A program made the translations under genes and the position numbers. From Halobacillus sp. Nhm2S1 (GTDB lineage: Bacteria > Bacillota > Bacilli > Bacillales > Halobacillaceae), in NCBI RefSeq assembly GCF_019599545.1, contig NZ_JAIEZV010000005.1, forward strand, positions 59,495 to 123,494: a stretch of 64,000 nucleotides of DNA, given 5' to 3'. The notes beneath the pieces were generated by a model that saw only the letters and a program-made list of their open reading frames with translations, was not told where the DNA came from and did not search any database. Numbering within the stretch: position 1 is the stretch's first letter; every line of letters starts with the position of its first letter. Positions 42,124 to 50,912 of this stretch are shown here, piece after piece.

Positions 42124-42816
42124 ATGAGTATCGGGTGTTTATGTATTCACGGGTACACAGGAAGCCCGGATGAAGTCCAGCCCCTCGTCGACTTTCTGGA
42201 AGCACGAACGGATTGGGAAATTGCCAATCCTACGCTTCCTGGACACGGGGAGGCCTTGGATCTTGAAGGGCACTATTATCAAGAATGGATTGCTACAGCA
42301 GAGCTCGCTTTGCTGGACCTTATGAAAAGACACGATACCATATACATCATCGGTTTTTCCATGGGGGGGATGATTGCTGCCTACTTGACTGCAAAGTATC
42401 ATCTAAGTCGTTTGGTCCTTCTATCGGCAGCTGGGAAGTATGTCAGTCTCCCACAGATGTATAAAGATATTCTTGGAATGGTTGCGGATGCATGGAATGG
42501 TGTGCTTGCCGATAATGAGCTTTTCCTCAGGTATCAGAAAAAATTGAAGGATACGTATCTTTTTTCTACATTCGAATTTATGAAGTGTGTGCAATTTACA
42601 AGGCCTTATTTGCATCAGGTCCGCTGTCCTGTACTGATCATCCAAGGCGAGTTGGATGGCATGGTGCCAAAAAAAGCGGCATTATATTTGGAAGAAGAAA
42701 TTCCGTCAGAAGAAAAAGAGGTTATTTTCTTGAAAAAGTCGAAGCACTTGATCTGTCATGGGGAGGACAGCGACGAACTGTTTGATAAAGTGATGGATTT
42801 TGTGAGTCAACCATAG
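42124..42816 (+). CDS. Alpha/beta-hydrolase, carboxylesterase type
   Basis: A 230-residue hydrolase: oxyanion motif CIHGYTGSPDE near the N-terminus, nucleophile elbow GFSMGGMIAA with the catalytic Ser, Asp in IIQGELDGMVP and His in KSKHLICHGED. This matches the small Bacillus/Geobacillus Est30-like carboxylesterases. Start ATG 42124 with GGAGG 9-10 bp upstream; a longer frame from 42100 runs over the ribosome binding site. An MFS gene follows after 14 bp, perhaps co-transcribed. Confidence 0.88.
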   Translation: MSIGCLCIHGYTGSPDEVQPLVDFLEARTDWEIANPTLPGHGEALDLEGHYYQEWIATAELALLDLMKRHDTIYIIGFSMGGMIAAYLTAKYHLSRLVLLSAAGKYVSLPQMYKDILGMVADAWNGVLADNELFLRYQKKLKDTYLFSTFEFMKCVQFTRPYLHQVRCPVLIIQGELDGMVPKKAALYLEEEIPSEEKEVIFLKKSKHLICHGEDSDELFDKVMDFVSQP

Positions 42817-42830
42817 GGGGAAGAGAAACA

Positions 42831-44105
42831 ATGAATAATAACCGTGGACAACCCATCCGGACACCTTTCTACTATGGATGGGTTGTTGTGATGATTGCCG
42901 GTTTGAGCGTGTTCTTTTCAGGGCCTGGTCAAACCTATTCCATATCAATTTTTATTGATTATTACATAGAAGATTTTGAGTATTCACGTTCGTTGGTTTC
43001 TGGTATTTATTCAGCGGCTACATTGTTAGCGGGAATTACGTTGTTTATGATGGGACGCCTCATCGATCGTTTCGGACAACGGGCGATGATGGTTGCTATA
43101 GGATCATGTTTGGCTTTAGCTTTGTTTTGGAATGCGTTTCTTCTCGGGCCGATTATGATGTTTTTCGGCTTCTTTATGATTCGTTTATTTGGGCAGGGGT
43201 CAATGACGTTGATCCCGAACACACTTGTGCCGCAATGGTTCATAAGGAAAAGGGGGCGGGCACTAAGCATTATGGCGATCGGTGGGTTTGCCAGCTCAGC
43301 CCTGTTGCCGCCACTGAACACATGGTTGATTGAATCGTTCGGCTGGAGGATGACATGGGGGCTGTGGGGAGCCGCGCTGTTGATTCTTTTTGTTCCATCG
43401 GCCTTCTTCTTCGTCCGTAACAAACCTGAGCACATCGGGGAAGCGCCGGACGGGACACCGAAACCGGTCAATGGAGAAGAACTGAAAAATCCGAACGTTG
43501 AGGTCAATGAAAAAAGTTGGACATTGAAAGAAGCTATGGCGACGAGAGCTTTTTGGTTTATTTTGTTTTGTGTCATTGTCCCGGCCCTCGTAAATACAGC
43601 CATTACCTTCCATATGGTGTCGATTATGGATCTGAGGGGACTTGATACAGGGGTAGCAGCGATGGTACTCACCTTGATGGCCGTCGTCGGGTTTCCGGTT
43701 ACTTTCGTCAGTGGTTATCTGGTTGACCGTTTCAAGGTGCACTATATTTTAGCTATTACGTTTTTTGGTCACATATTTACCCTTGTCATCCTTTTGTTCA
43801 CCAATTCATGGTGGATGGCGGTTGCCTTCGGTATATTCTGGGGCTTTGTTAATGGCTTTGAGCGGATCGTTTTGAATATTGTCTGGCCCAATTATTTTGG
43901 GCGGGAGCATCTTGGTAGTATCAAAGGTCTCGCGCAAACGGTTATGGTCGTTGGTTCAGCTCTTGGCCCGCTGCCGTTCGGTTTGTTTTTTGACTGGCTG
44001 GGGGGGTATCAGGAAGTCATTCTCCTGACGATTCTCTTCCCGGTAACCGCAGGTATTCTTGCATTATTGTCACCCCAACCCAAATATGAGGATTATCACG
44101 GATAA
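42831..44105 (+). CDS. MFS transporter, OFA (oxalate/formate antiporter-like) group
   Basis: A 424-residue twelve-helix carrier: N-terminal FYYGWVVVMIAGLSVFFSGP, the MFS loop MGRLIDRFGQRAMM, the second-half counterpart GYLVDRFKVHY and a central cytosolic loop around residue 200. The FYYGWVVV start and length suit the OFA/YhjX-like monocarboxylate group, which exchanges organic acids. It follows the esterase gene closely, raising the possibility that it moves the acid released by that enzyme (inference). Confidence 0.85.
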   Translation: MNNNRGQPIRTPFYYGWVVVMIAGLSVFFSGPGQTYSISIFIDYYIEDFEYSRSLVSGIYSAATLLAGITLFMMGRLIDRFGQRAMMVAIGSCLALALFWNAFLLGPIMMFFGFFMIRLFGQGSMTLIPNTLVPQWFIRKRGRALSIMAIGGFASSALLPPLNTWLIESFGWRMTWGLWGAALLILFVPSAFFFVRNKPEHIGEAPDGTPKPVNGEELKNPNVEVNEKSWTLKEAMATRAFWFILFCVIVPALVNTAITFHMVSIMDLRGLDTGVAAMVLTLMAVVGFPVTFVSGYLVDRFKVHYILAITFFGHIFTLVILLFTNSWWMAVAFGIFWGFVNGFERIVLNIVWPNYFGREHLGSIKGLAQTVMVVGSALGPLPFGLFFDWLGGYQEVILLTILFPVTAGILALLSPQPKYEDYHG

Positions 44106-44106
44106 G

Positions 44107-44144
44107 AAAAACGTCAGAGGTGAAAAACCTCTGACGTTTTTTTA
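44107..44144. terminator. Bidirectional terminator
   Basis: AAAAACGTCAGAGGT pairs with ACCTCTGACGTTTTT over GAAAA, between converging genes. Confidence 0.92.
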
Positions 44145-44999
44145 GTCTTTAAAGAATGCGATGACGAGTCCGCCTTCTCCTGCATAAGTGGAAATGAGTG
44201 GTCCTGTCTCCATAAAGAGAGAGTCTTTAAAGTTATACCGTTCTTTAATTGAATGCAGTACTTTCTTTCCCCGTTCCTCATCGTTGCAGTGAGACATCGC
44301 AATGACGCGGTCTTCCAAGTTGGATGCATACTCACCGATCTGCTCAACGAAGCGGCGCAGGGATTTCTTGTTGCCTCGTACTTTTTCTGTTACTTCTACG
44401 GAGCCTTCCTCATCGCTCGCTTTCATGAGAAGTTTGATATTCAAGGTCTTGGCGATGGCCCCTTTGACTTTGTCGAGTCGTCCGCCCTTGATGACATTTT
44501 CTAACGTTTTCAAAATGAAGAGCGTCGTAGTTTTCTCAATTCGCTCTTCCATATGGGAGACGAGCTGCTCGAAGTTGTACCCTTCTTCCATACGTGCCGT
44601 TGCTTCATGCACCAGCAAGGCGATGCCACAGGAAGCTGTTTTTGTATTGAGGACAGCGATTTTACGATTTGGTTCCTCCTCAAGGAGCATGTCCTTGCCC
44701 ATGACAGCACTCTCGTATGTGCTGCTCAGCCCTTGAGTGAGGGCGAGCACAAGAATTTCGTCGTCTGCGTCGATCTGTTTATATTTTTCATAGAAATCAT
44801 TCGGGCTTGGAGAAGAAGAACGAGGGAGTTCCTCAGACTGTTTTAATTTTTCATAAAACGTCGGCAAGTCAATTGTTTCACCTGTCTTATAGTGTTCGTC
44901 TCCAAAGTGTAAATTTAACGGGACATAGTGGATGCTGTGTTTTTCCATCATTCCAAGAGGCAGATCTCCGCCTCCATCTATGATCAGTTGTATCGTCAT
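44142..44999 (-). CDS. DegV-family fatty-acid-binding protein
   Basis: A 285-residue DegV/FakB fold protein: N-terminal LIIDGGGDLPLGMMEKHSIH, SSPSPNDFYEKYKQI, EILVLALTQGLSSTYESAV and VIKGGRLDKVKGAIAKTLNI. The family binds a fatty acid and in the FakAB system presents it for phosphorylation. No FakA gene is nearby. The usual D-x-x-x-D/S-x-x-D motif is slightly altered (IIDGGGDL). Monocistronic. Confidence 0.87.
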   Translation of the reverse strand: MTIQLIIDGGGDLPLGMMEKHSIHYVPLNLHFGDEHYKTGETIDLPTFYEKLKQSEELPRSSSPSPNDFYEKYKQIDADDEILVLALTQGLSSTYESAVMGKDMLLEEEPNRKIAVLNTKTASCGIALLVHEATARMEEGYNFEQLVSHMEERIEKTTTLFILKTLENVIKGGRLDKVKGAIAKTLNIKLLMKASDEEGSVEVTEKVRGNKKSLRRFVEQIGEYASNLEDRVIAMSHCNDEERGKKVLHSIKERYNFKDSLFMETGPLISTYAGEGGLVIAFFKD

Positions 45000-45078
45000 T
45001 CCTTCACCTGCTCTCTTATATTCATCGTTCTAATGGGGTCTCCCCCTGCTTATTCCGTATTATATCAAACTTAGCGGT

Positions 45079-45993
45079 CTATCGACGGTTTGTTTCATGA
45101 GTGAATTTAGGTTTTACTTTTTTCATCGTACTCAAAATGAACATCATGAGACCGAAAATCACAATGGATCCGCCTAGCCATTGCGTCCAAGTGATTCCTT
45201 CATCCAAAATCCAGTAGGCTAAAATAGAAGCCCCGATCGGTTCGACAAGTACAGCCATGGATATGGTCGATGTGCTGAGCCACTTCAATGTCCAGTTGAA
45301 CAGCGTATGACCGAAGAAGGTCGGGATGATCGCAAGGCCTAGAAATATGAGCCACTGATCACTGTCGTAACCGGTAAAAGGATATCCCAGCGCCAGGTTA
45401 TAGAGAAGAAGTGTGGCTGCTGCGAATCCATAAGCAATAAATGTATAGGTCAGGATGGACTGACGTTTACGCAAGTTCTGACCAAGCAGAAAATAACCGG
45501 TAACGGTCATAGCACCAAGCAGGGCCAGGAGATCCCCAAATAAAGCTGTGCCGCTGATTTGAAAATCCCCCCACCCGATGATTACGCTTCCTGTCAATGT
45601 AATGACAAGGCTTAGAATGGCTCCGATGGTGAATCGCTCTTTGAAGAAGAGGTAGGTCCCTATAAAAGCGAAAACCGGTTGGAGGGCAACAAGGACGACA
45701 GAACTTGCGACAGTCGTATAACCCAATGACTCAAACCACAAAATAAAATGTAAGGCAAGGAAGACACCCGATAAAATCGCAAGCACCCAATCTTTCTTAT
45801 TTGTTTGTTTTATTTCATCGAAATGTTTCCATAATACATAAGGAGCCATAATTCCAACTGCAATAGCCAGGCGGTAAAACGCAATCATCGCAGCTGGCAT
45901 ATCTCCTGCGAGCTTGACGAAAATCGCGGAAGTGGAAATGGAAAGGACGCCAATGAACAAAATTATATATGGTTGAACTGGAGGCTTTTCCAA
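45079..45993 (-). CDS. EamA/DMT-family transporter
   Basis: A 304-residue protein with ten membrane helices in two EamA repeats; visible marks are LSISTSAIFVKLAGDMP, ALHFILWFESLGYTTVASSV, LQPVFAFIGTYLFFKERFT and MAVLVEPIGASILAYWILDE. Family members export metabolites or amino acids. Start ATG follows AGAGGAGGGC. It is divergent from cshA. Confidence 0.88.
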   Translation of the reverse strand: MEKPPVQPYIILFIGVLSISTSAIFVKLAGDMPAAMIAFYRLAIAVGIMAPYVLWKHFDEIKQTNKKDWVLAILSGVFLALHFILWFESLGYTTVASSVVLVALQPVFAFIGTYLFFKERFTIGAILSLVITLTGSVIIGWGDFQISGTALFGDLLALLGAMTVTGYFLLGQNLRKRQSILTYTFIAYGFAAATLLLYNLALGYPFTGYDSDQWLIFLGLAIIPTFFGHTLFNWTLKWLSTSTISMAVLVEPIGASILAYWILDEGITWTQWLGGSIVIFGLMMFILSTMKKVKPKFTHETNRR

Positions 45994-46094
45994 GCGAGCC
46001 CTCCTCTGGTATACGTCAGTTTTTCCTCATTTTATCATTATTACGTTTGAAAAGCATAGCCGAAATGTGTAGAATAAACTATGTTATATGTGTT

Positions 46095-46213
46095 ATGATG
46101 AATGAATCTATCAGGCAGATACCAGAGAAGCCTCTCCCGTTTCCTGTGGCAGAAGGCTTTTTTTACATGTATATAGGTAGAAGATTTAAACAATAAAGGA
46201 GTATGAAATTACT
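46095..46213 (+). promoter_or_regulatory. cshA leader with possible attenuator and 4-codon frame
   Basis: A TATGAT (about 46095) could start a leader of ~110 nt. Within it AAGCCT and AGGCTT (46128-46160) can pair and are followed by T7, a terminator-like structure. AAAGGAG then precedes both ATG 46204, a 4-codon frame (MKLL) ending at TGA, and the overlapping GTG start of cshA. Both features may tune helicase output. Confidence 0.4.
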
Positions 46214-47692
46214 GTGACAACATTTCAATCACTAGGATTATCAAAACCTATCCTAAAATCATTAGACGTTATGGGTTTTGAAGAAACAACACCAATACAA
46301 GAACAAACGATCCCTCTAGGACTAGAAGGGAAAGATGTCATTGGTCAAGCTCAGACAGGTACGGGAAAAACGGCTGCATTCGGTATTCCGATGCTCGAAA
46401 AAATCAACAAGCAAGTGAAAGCCGTTCAAGGACTTGTCATCGCCCCGACAAGGGAATTGGCTATTCAAGTAGCAGAGGAGCTGAACCGTCTAGGTAAAGG
46501 AAAAGGCATTCGTGTCCTGCCAATTTACGGTGGATCAAACATGGAGCGCCAAATCCGTGCCCTGAAAAACAACCACATCGTCGTAGCAACACCAGGACGT
46601 CTTCTTGACCACATCCGTCGTAAAACGATCAAGTTGGAAGAAGTTCACACAGCAGTCCTTGATGAAGCGGATGAAATGCTGAACATGGGCTTCATCGATG
46701 ATATCCGTGATATCTTGAAAGCATTGCCGGAAGAGCGCCAAACGTTGCTTTTCTCTGCAACAATGCCGAAAGAAATCCGCGACATTGCAACGACATTGAT
46801 GAACAACCCGGAAGAAGTAAAAGTAAAGGCGAAAGAAATGACGGTGGAAAACATCGAACAGTTCTTCGTTGAAATTCCTGAGAAGCACAAATTCGATACA
46901 CTGACACGTCTTCTTGATATCCACGACCCTGCCCTAGCGATCGTTTTCGGTCGTACGAAGCGTCGTGTTGATGAAGTAGCTGACGGGCTTCAAGCACGCG
47001 GTTTCAGTGCAGAAGGAATTCACGGTGACTTGACACAAGGAAAGCGTATGTCCACGTTGAACAAATTCAAGCGCGGCCGTATTGAAATTCTAGTTGCAAC
47101 AGACGTTGCGGCACGTGGATTGGATATCTCTGATGTTTCTCACGTGTACAACTTTGATATTCCTCAGGATCCGGAGAGCTACGTACACCGAATCGGTCGT
47201 ACAGGACGTGCCGGCCGTAAAGGGAAGTCCATTTCCTTCGTGACTCCACGTGAAAAAGATCAGCTTCATTTGATCGAGAAAATCACGAAGAAGAAAGTAG
47301 AACGCTTGAAAGTTCCTTCTTCTGAAGAGGCAGCACGTGGTCAGCAAAAAGTAGCAGTTGAGAAGCTTGCTGAAACACTCACGAACAATGACCTTAAGAA
47401 CTACAAGCAGGCAGCAAATGAACTGCTTGAACAGTATGAGTCTACAGATCTTGTTGCGGCAGCACTGAAAATGATGACAAAAGAGCGCAGTGAAGTGCCT
47501 GTCCGTTTGTCTCATGTTCAGCCAATCAGCGTGAAAAATGCTCAGCGTGACAAGAATAATAAAAAAGGTGGCTACCGCAAAGGTGGAGGCGGTAAGCGCA
47601 ACTTTAATAACAAGAATAAATCCCGCAACCGCAACTTTAGCGGAAAAGGCGGCAGCAAGCGCGGCAATTACCAAAGCAAAGGTCGCAGCTAA
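46214..47692 (+). CDS. cshA: DEAD-box RNA helicase CshA
   Basis: A 492-residue helicase with Q motif [13 protein letters not shown], motif [10 protein letters not shown], Ia [13 protein letters not shown] box VLDEADEML, motif III SAT, and RecA2 motifs [12 protein letters not shown] and [13 protein letters not shown]. The C-terminal tail is basic and Gly/Asn/Arg-rich ([20 protein letters not shown]), typical of CshA of the RNA degradosome that acts in cold adaptation and mRNA decay. GTG start 12 bp from AAAGGAG. Heads the block syntenic with B. subtilis, although ydbS-ydbT are absent. Confidence 0.95.
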   Translation: MTTFQSLGLSKPILKSLDVMGFEETTPIQEQTIPLGLEGKDVIGQAQTGTGKTAAFGIPMLEKINKQVKAVQGLVIAPTRELAIQVAEELNRLGKGKGIRVLPIYGGSNMERQIRALKNNHIVVATPGRLLDHIRRKTIKLEEVHTAVLDEADEMLNMGFIDDIRDILKALPEERQTLLFSATMPKEIRDIATTLMNNPEEVKVKAKEMTVENIEQFFVEIPEKHKFDTLTRLLDIHDPALAIVFGRTKRRVDEVADGLQARGFSAEGIHGDLTQGKRMSTLNKFKRGRIEILVATDVAARGLDISDVSHVYNFDIPQDPESYVHRIGRTGRAGRKGKSISFVTPREKDQLHLIEKITKKKVERLKVPSSEEAARGQQKVAVEKLAETLTNNDLKNYKQAANELLEQYESTDLVAAALKMMTKERSEVPVRLSHVQPISVKNAQRDKNNKKGGYRKGGGGKRNFNNKNKSRNRNFSGKGGSKRGNYQSKGRS

Positions 47693-47707
47693 TAAAAGAT
47701 TATTGAA

Positions 47708-47743
47708 AAAGATCAGTCCTCGTATGAGGGCTGATCTTTTTTT
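47708..47743 (+). terminator. Terminator after cshA
   Basis: AAAGATCAGTCCTC pairs with GAGGGCTGATCTTT over GTAT, with T7. Confidence 0.92.
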
Positions 47744-47784
47744 GATCATGTGGATGGTCAGAGACGTGTACGGCGGCTCGGTCA

Positions 47785-47895
47785 TTTATCAGAGGGTTTT
47801 ACGCTTTTATCGATGGGCATTAAGTATTTATCAGTGACTTTCAAACTTTTATCAGTGGGTTTAGCGAATTTATCGGTGAGTGTGGTGTTTTTACT
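47785..47895 (-). repeat. 21-bp tandem array, ACYGATAAA type (five to six units)
   Basis: TTTATC (the complement of the unit's GATAAA) starts at 47785, 47806, 47827, 47848 and 47869, exactly 21 bp apart, with a degenerate sixth at 47890. Read on the minus strand the units share ACYGATAAA-N6-AA with the array at 28561; the best unit pair agrees at 18 of 21 bases. Confidence 0.85.
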
Positions 47896-47906
47896 AGCAG
47901 AAAAAA

Positions 47907-47931
47907 GACTCCACCCCTGAGGGTGAAGTCG
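47907..47931 (-). terminator. Terminator of rhomboid gene
   Basis: GACTCCACCC and GGGTGAAGTC pair with one mismatch over CTGA; the A6 at 47901 gives the U tract for the minus strand. Confidence 0.8.
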
Positions 47932-48699
47932 TTACATGCGGTTTACGAGGGCGAACAAAGCTAGGAAAATGATGATTCCCCAGAGAATGTACTTCCCTGT
48001 GTTCTTTCTTCCATATTTTCTTTTCTGCCATCGATTCGGGTCGAAAGAAATGTCATCACTGTCGGAACGAGAATGACGCGTGCGGACTTGCCATAAAGAA
48101 AAGCGGCGGGCATTTTTCAGGATGACGGGTGCGATGGCGAACCCCCCGATCAGTCCGAATAAATGACCGAATATATTGATGTTCGGCCGTGCGAACGTCA
48201 TAAATAAGCCGATCGCGAAAATCGCAAGGATGATTTGTGAGTTGGCTGTATCGATTAAATGCTTCCGGTTCATGACCATAAATAGATAGACACCAAAAAT
48301 ACCGAAGATGGCTCCCGAGGCCCCAAGGTGCCAATAATAGGCATCCGGATTAACAATAAACGTGCCGAGGTTTCCGGCAATTCCGGCAAATAAATACATG
48401 ACAACAAACTTTCCTTTACCTAACATCTGCTCAAGGGCCGGTCCGAAGAGCACGAGGGAAAATGAGTTGAACAGGGCGTGAGTGAAATCTCCGTGTAAGA
48501 AAATCGGAGTGACAAGGCGCCAATATTCGCCGTTCAAAATCAGAGCATTCATCCCAATGCCCCATTCCTTTAAGTCAACGGCAAAACCCAGCTGAAGAAA
48601 ATCCATCAATAGCCATAAGGCGAAATGAAGACCGACGAGAAATGAAACAATCGGATAAAACCGTATAAATTCTTTGAAACTCTCCGTTCGTACAAACAT
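47932..48699 (-). CDS. ydcA: Rhomboid intramembrane serine protease
   Basis: A 255-residue protein with six membrane segments; catalytic Ser128 in HLGASGAIFGIFG and His179 in FGHLFGLIGGFA, plus the oxyanion HGDFTHALFNSFSL motif. Rhomboids cut substrates within the membrane. B. subtilis ydcA occupies the same position, divergent from acpS. The N-terminal segment before the first helix is short and the C-terminus ends in one more helix (IIIFLALFALVNRM). Confidence 0.9.
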   Translation of the reverse strand: MFVRTESFKEFIRFYPIVSFLVGLHFALWLLMDFLQLGFAVDLKEWGIGMNALILNGEYWRLVTPIFLHGDFTHALFNSFSLVLFGPALEQMLGKGKFVVMYLFAGIAGNLGTFIVNPDAYYWHLGASGAIFGIFGVYLFMVMNRKHLIDTANSQIILAIFAIGLFMTFARPNINIFGHLFGLIGGFAIAPVILKNARRFSLWQVRTRHSRSDSDDISFDPNRWQKRKYGRKNTGKYILWGIIIFLALFALVNRM

Positions 48700-48924
48700 G
48701 ACTAATCTCCTTTTTTACGTGCAAGATTAAGGTGGATGTGAGTCGCTCCCTGAACTCCATTCATCTCTACTACATACTCTCATGTGCTCTTCTGGTTAAG
48801 GGAACGTACATATGGTTCATGGAACTCCTATTCTAATGTAATCCGTGACGATCCCTCGTATTCTTTTTTACCTCGAAAAGAATCGGGTATACTGATCATA
48901 GATTGTTGATGAAAAGGAAGATGA

Positions 48925-49287
48925 ATGGTGATTAAAGGCATCGGTGTGGATATTATTGAATTGGATCGTATTAAACAAAGTATAAAGCGAAGAGAACGCT
49001 TTGTTCAACGAATACTGACTGAAGGAGAACATCTCCGTTACGAAACATTAAATGAAAAAAGAAAAGTAGAATACCTGGCGGGCAGATTTGCAGCCAAAGA
49101 AGCTTTTGCTAAAGCAACGGGGACGGGAATCGGCAAGCTGGGTTTCCATGACGTGGAGATTTTATCAAATGAAACGACAGGGGCTCCTGTGATGAAAGCG
49201 AAAGGTTATGAACGCTATCACGTGTGGGTGTCCATCAGTCATAGTTCAGAGCATGCGATTGCCCAGGTGGTTTTGGAAGAGTGCTAG
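48925..49287 (+). CDS. acpS: Holo-[acyl-carrier-protein] synthase
   Basis: The 120-residue trimeric 4'-phosphopantetheinyl transferase has GVDIIELDRIKQ with the Mg-binding Asp and AGRFAAKEAFAKATGTG with the catalytic Glu. It moves phosphopantetheine from CoA onto acyl carrier protein. ATG 48925 follows AAGGAAG; GTG 48928 is an alternative. A TATACT within CGGGTATACTG upstream may be the -10; with TTTTTA 14 bp earlier it also has a weak sigma-B look. Confidence 0.94.
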   Translation: MVIKGIGVDIIELDRIKQSIKRRERFVQRILTEGEHLRYETLNEKRKVEYLAGRFAAKEAFAKATGTGIGKLGFHDVEILSNETTGAPVMKAKGYERYHVWVSISHSSEHAIAQVVLEEC

Positions 49288-49359
49288 GGAGGAATAGGAG
49301 AGCAGACATAATTACATAGGTTGTCTCATAACATTGTAATGCGGGTAGGAGGGAACGAA

Positions 49360-50859
49360 TTGGATATTGTTACCGCACAAGAAATGTACGAACGGGATCG
49401 AGTGGCCATGGAAGCTGCTGGACTAGATGGGATGTTGCTCATGGAGAATGCTGGAAGATCAGTTACGTATGACTTGCTCCGCCACATTCAAAAAGAGCAT
49501 GCGATTGTCGTCCTCATAGGTTCCGGAAATAATGGCGGCGATGGGTTCGTCATTGCCAGAACGTTGTTGAACCTTGGGTACGATGTGGAGGCTTGGCAAG
49601 TCGTTCCGGACACAAAGATCACTGGAGATGCAGAAGCACACAAGAGGATATTCCAAGCTTCTGGTCACCCGTACAGACTATTGAAGAGTTCGGAAGACTT
49701 GAATACTTCTCTAGGTTGTGCAGATGTATGCATCGATGCGATGCTAGGGATCGGAGTGAAAGGGCGGCTGAAAGAGCCCTACGCAGAGATTGTCCGTCTC
49801 TGTAACGAGAAATCATTCTTAAGGCTTTCGGTTGATTTGCCTTCGGGTGTTCCGGCAGATGAGGGAGAACAAGATTTTGAGGCATTTCAAGCGCATTACA
49901 CATCAATCATCGATGCTCCGAAGCAGAGTGTCTTTTTGCAAAGCACTCAGCCATACTATGGCGAATGGTCGGTCGTGGAAATCGGACTTCCACCCCAGCA
50001 ACTTTCGGATCACCGAAGGCGGCTTTGGGGTGAAGCAGATGTCAAAAGGACCTTGCCTGAACGAGATGCACATTCCCATAAGGGGTCGCACGGAAAAGGA
50101 TTAATCATCGGAGGTTCCCGCTTAATGCCCGGTTCAGTCGCTATGACAGCGAGAGCCGCTTTGCGGAGCGGTGCGGGGTTGATTGCGGTATCCACGGATC
50201 CTGAAGCTATTCCGGCGATTTCTCCCTATGTGCAGGAGGCGACTTTTGTAGAAGGGGAAGATGGAGGACAAGTCCCGGTTCTGGAGGGGTACGATGGGAT
50301 TGCTGTTGGTATGGGGTTAGGCCGCACTTCTGTGATGGAAACGGTGTTGGAGCAATTGGTCCATGAAAAAGAAACCCCATTACTGGTGGATGCCGACGGG
50401 TTGTACCTTATAAAAGGTCTCCTTCAAGAGTTGGAAAAGAGGGAAGCTCCGACCGTTTTAACGCCTCATCCAGGTGAATTCGCCCACTTGTCGGGCCTTT
50501 CCATTAAAGAGATTTTGAATTCTCCTTTTTCCCATTCCAAAGAGTTTGCTGAAAAGCACGGGGTGTACCTCGTTCTGAAAGGACCTTCTACGATTATCAC
50601 AGGTCCTGATGGGGAACAGCGGGTGGACATCTCAGGCAATGCAGGCCTCGCTAAAGGTGGAAGTGGTGATGTTCTTTCTGGTATTCTGCTCAGCATGATG
50701 ATGCAGGGAAAAGATGTAATGAATGCCTTAAGTAATGGTTGTTTCCTTCATGGATCGACAGCTGATTTACTTGTGCAGGATGGACATGCGAAGGTTGACC
50801 TACTCGCCTCTGACGTCATTGAAGGTTTATCCCGGACGTTCCGTACATTTTCTTCTTGA
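49360..50859 (+). CDS. nnr: Bifunctional NAD(P)H-hydrate epimerase / dehydratase
   Basis: A 499-residue fusion repairing damaged NAD(P)H. N-terminal YjeF_N epimerase (~1-210): VLIGSGNNGGDGFVIARTL and the Asp in CIDAMLGIGVKG. C-terminal ribokinase-like ADP-dependent dehydratase (~220-495): HKGSHGKGLIIGGS, VLTPHPGEFAHL and GNAGLAKGGSGDVLSGIL. TTG 49360 is chosen because GGAGG lies 7 bp upstream. It sits between acpS and ydcC, a place where B. subtilis has no gene. Confidence 0.93.
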   Translation: MDIVTAQEMYERDRVAMEAAGLDGMLLMENAGRSVTYDLLRHIQKEHAIVVLIGSGNNGGDGFVIARTLLNLGYDVEAWQVVPDTKITGDAEAHKRIFQASGHPYRLLKSSEDLNTSLGCADVCIDAMLGIGVKGRLKEPYAEIVRLCNEKSFLRLSVDLPSGVPADEGEQDFEAFQAHYTSIIDAPKQSVFLQSTQPYYGEWSVVEIGLPPQQLSDHRRRLWGEADVKRTLPERDAHSHKGSHGKGLIIGGSRLMPGSVAMTARAALRSGAGLIAVSTDPEAIPAISPYVQEATFVEGEDGGQVPVLEGYDGIAVGMGLGRTSVMETVLEQLVHEKETPLLVDADGLYLIKGLLQELEKREAPTVLTPHPGEFAHLSGLSIKEILNSPFSHSKEFAEKHGVYLVLKGPSTIITGPDGEQRVDISGNAGLAKGGSGDVLSGILLSMMMQGKDVMNALSNGCFLHGSTADLLVQDGHAKVDLLASDVIEGLSRTFRTFSS

Positions 50860-50912
50860 TCCATATCATACGTTCCCTTTGTCCTTAAGTAGAGACAAAG
50901 GAGTTGAGTCTT

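Noticed and set aside
43007..43672. Minus-strand 221-codon frame
   Set aside because: Antisense shadow of the MFS transporter gene.
47090..47785. Minus-strand 231-codon frame
   Set aside because: Antisense shadow of cshA; it also runs through the cshA terminator.
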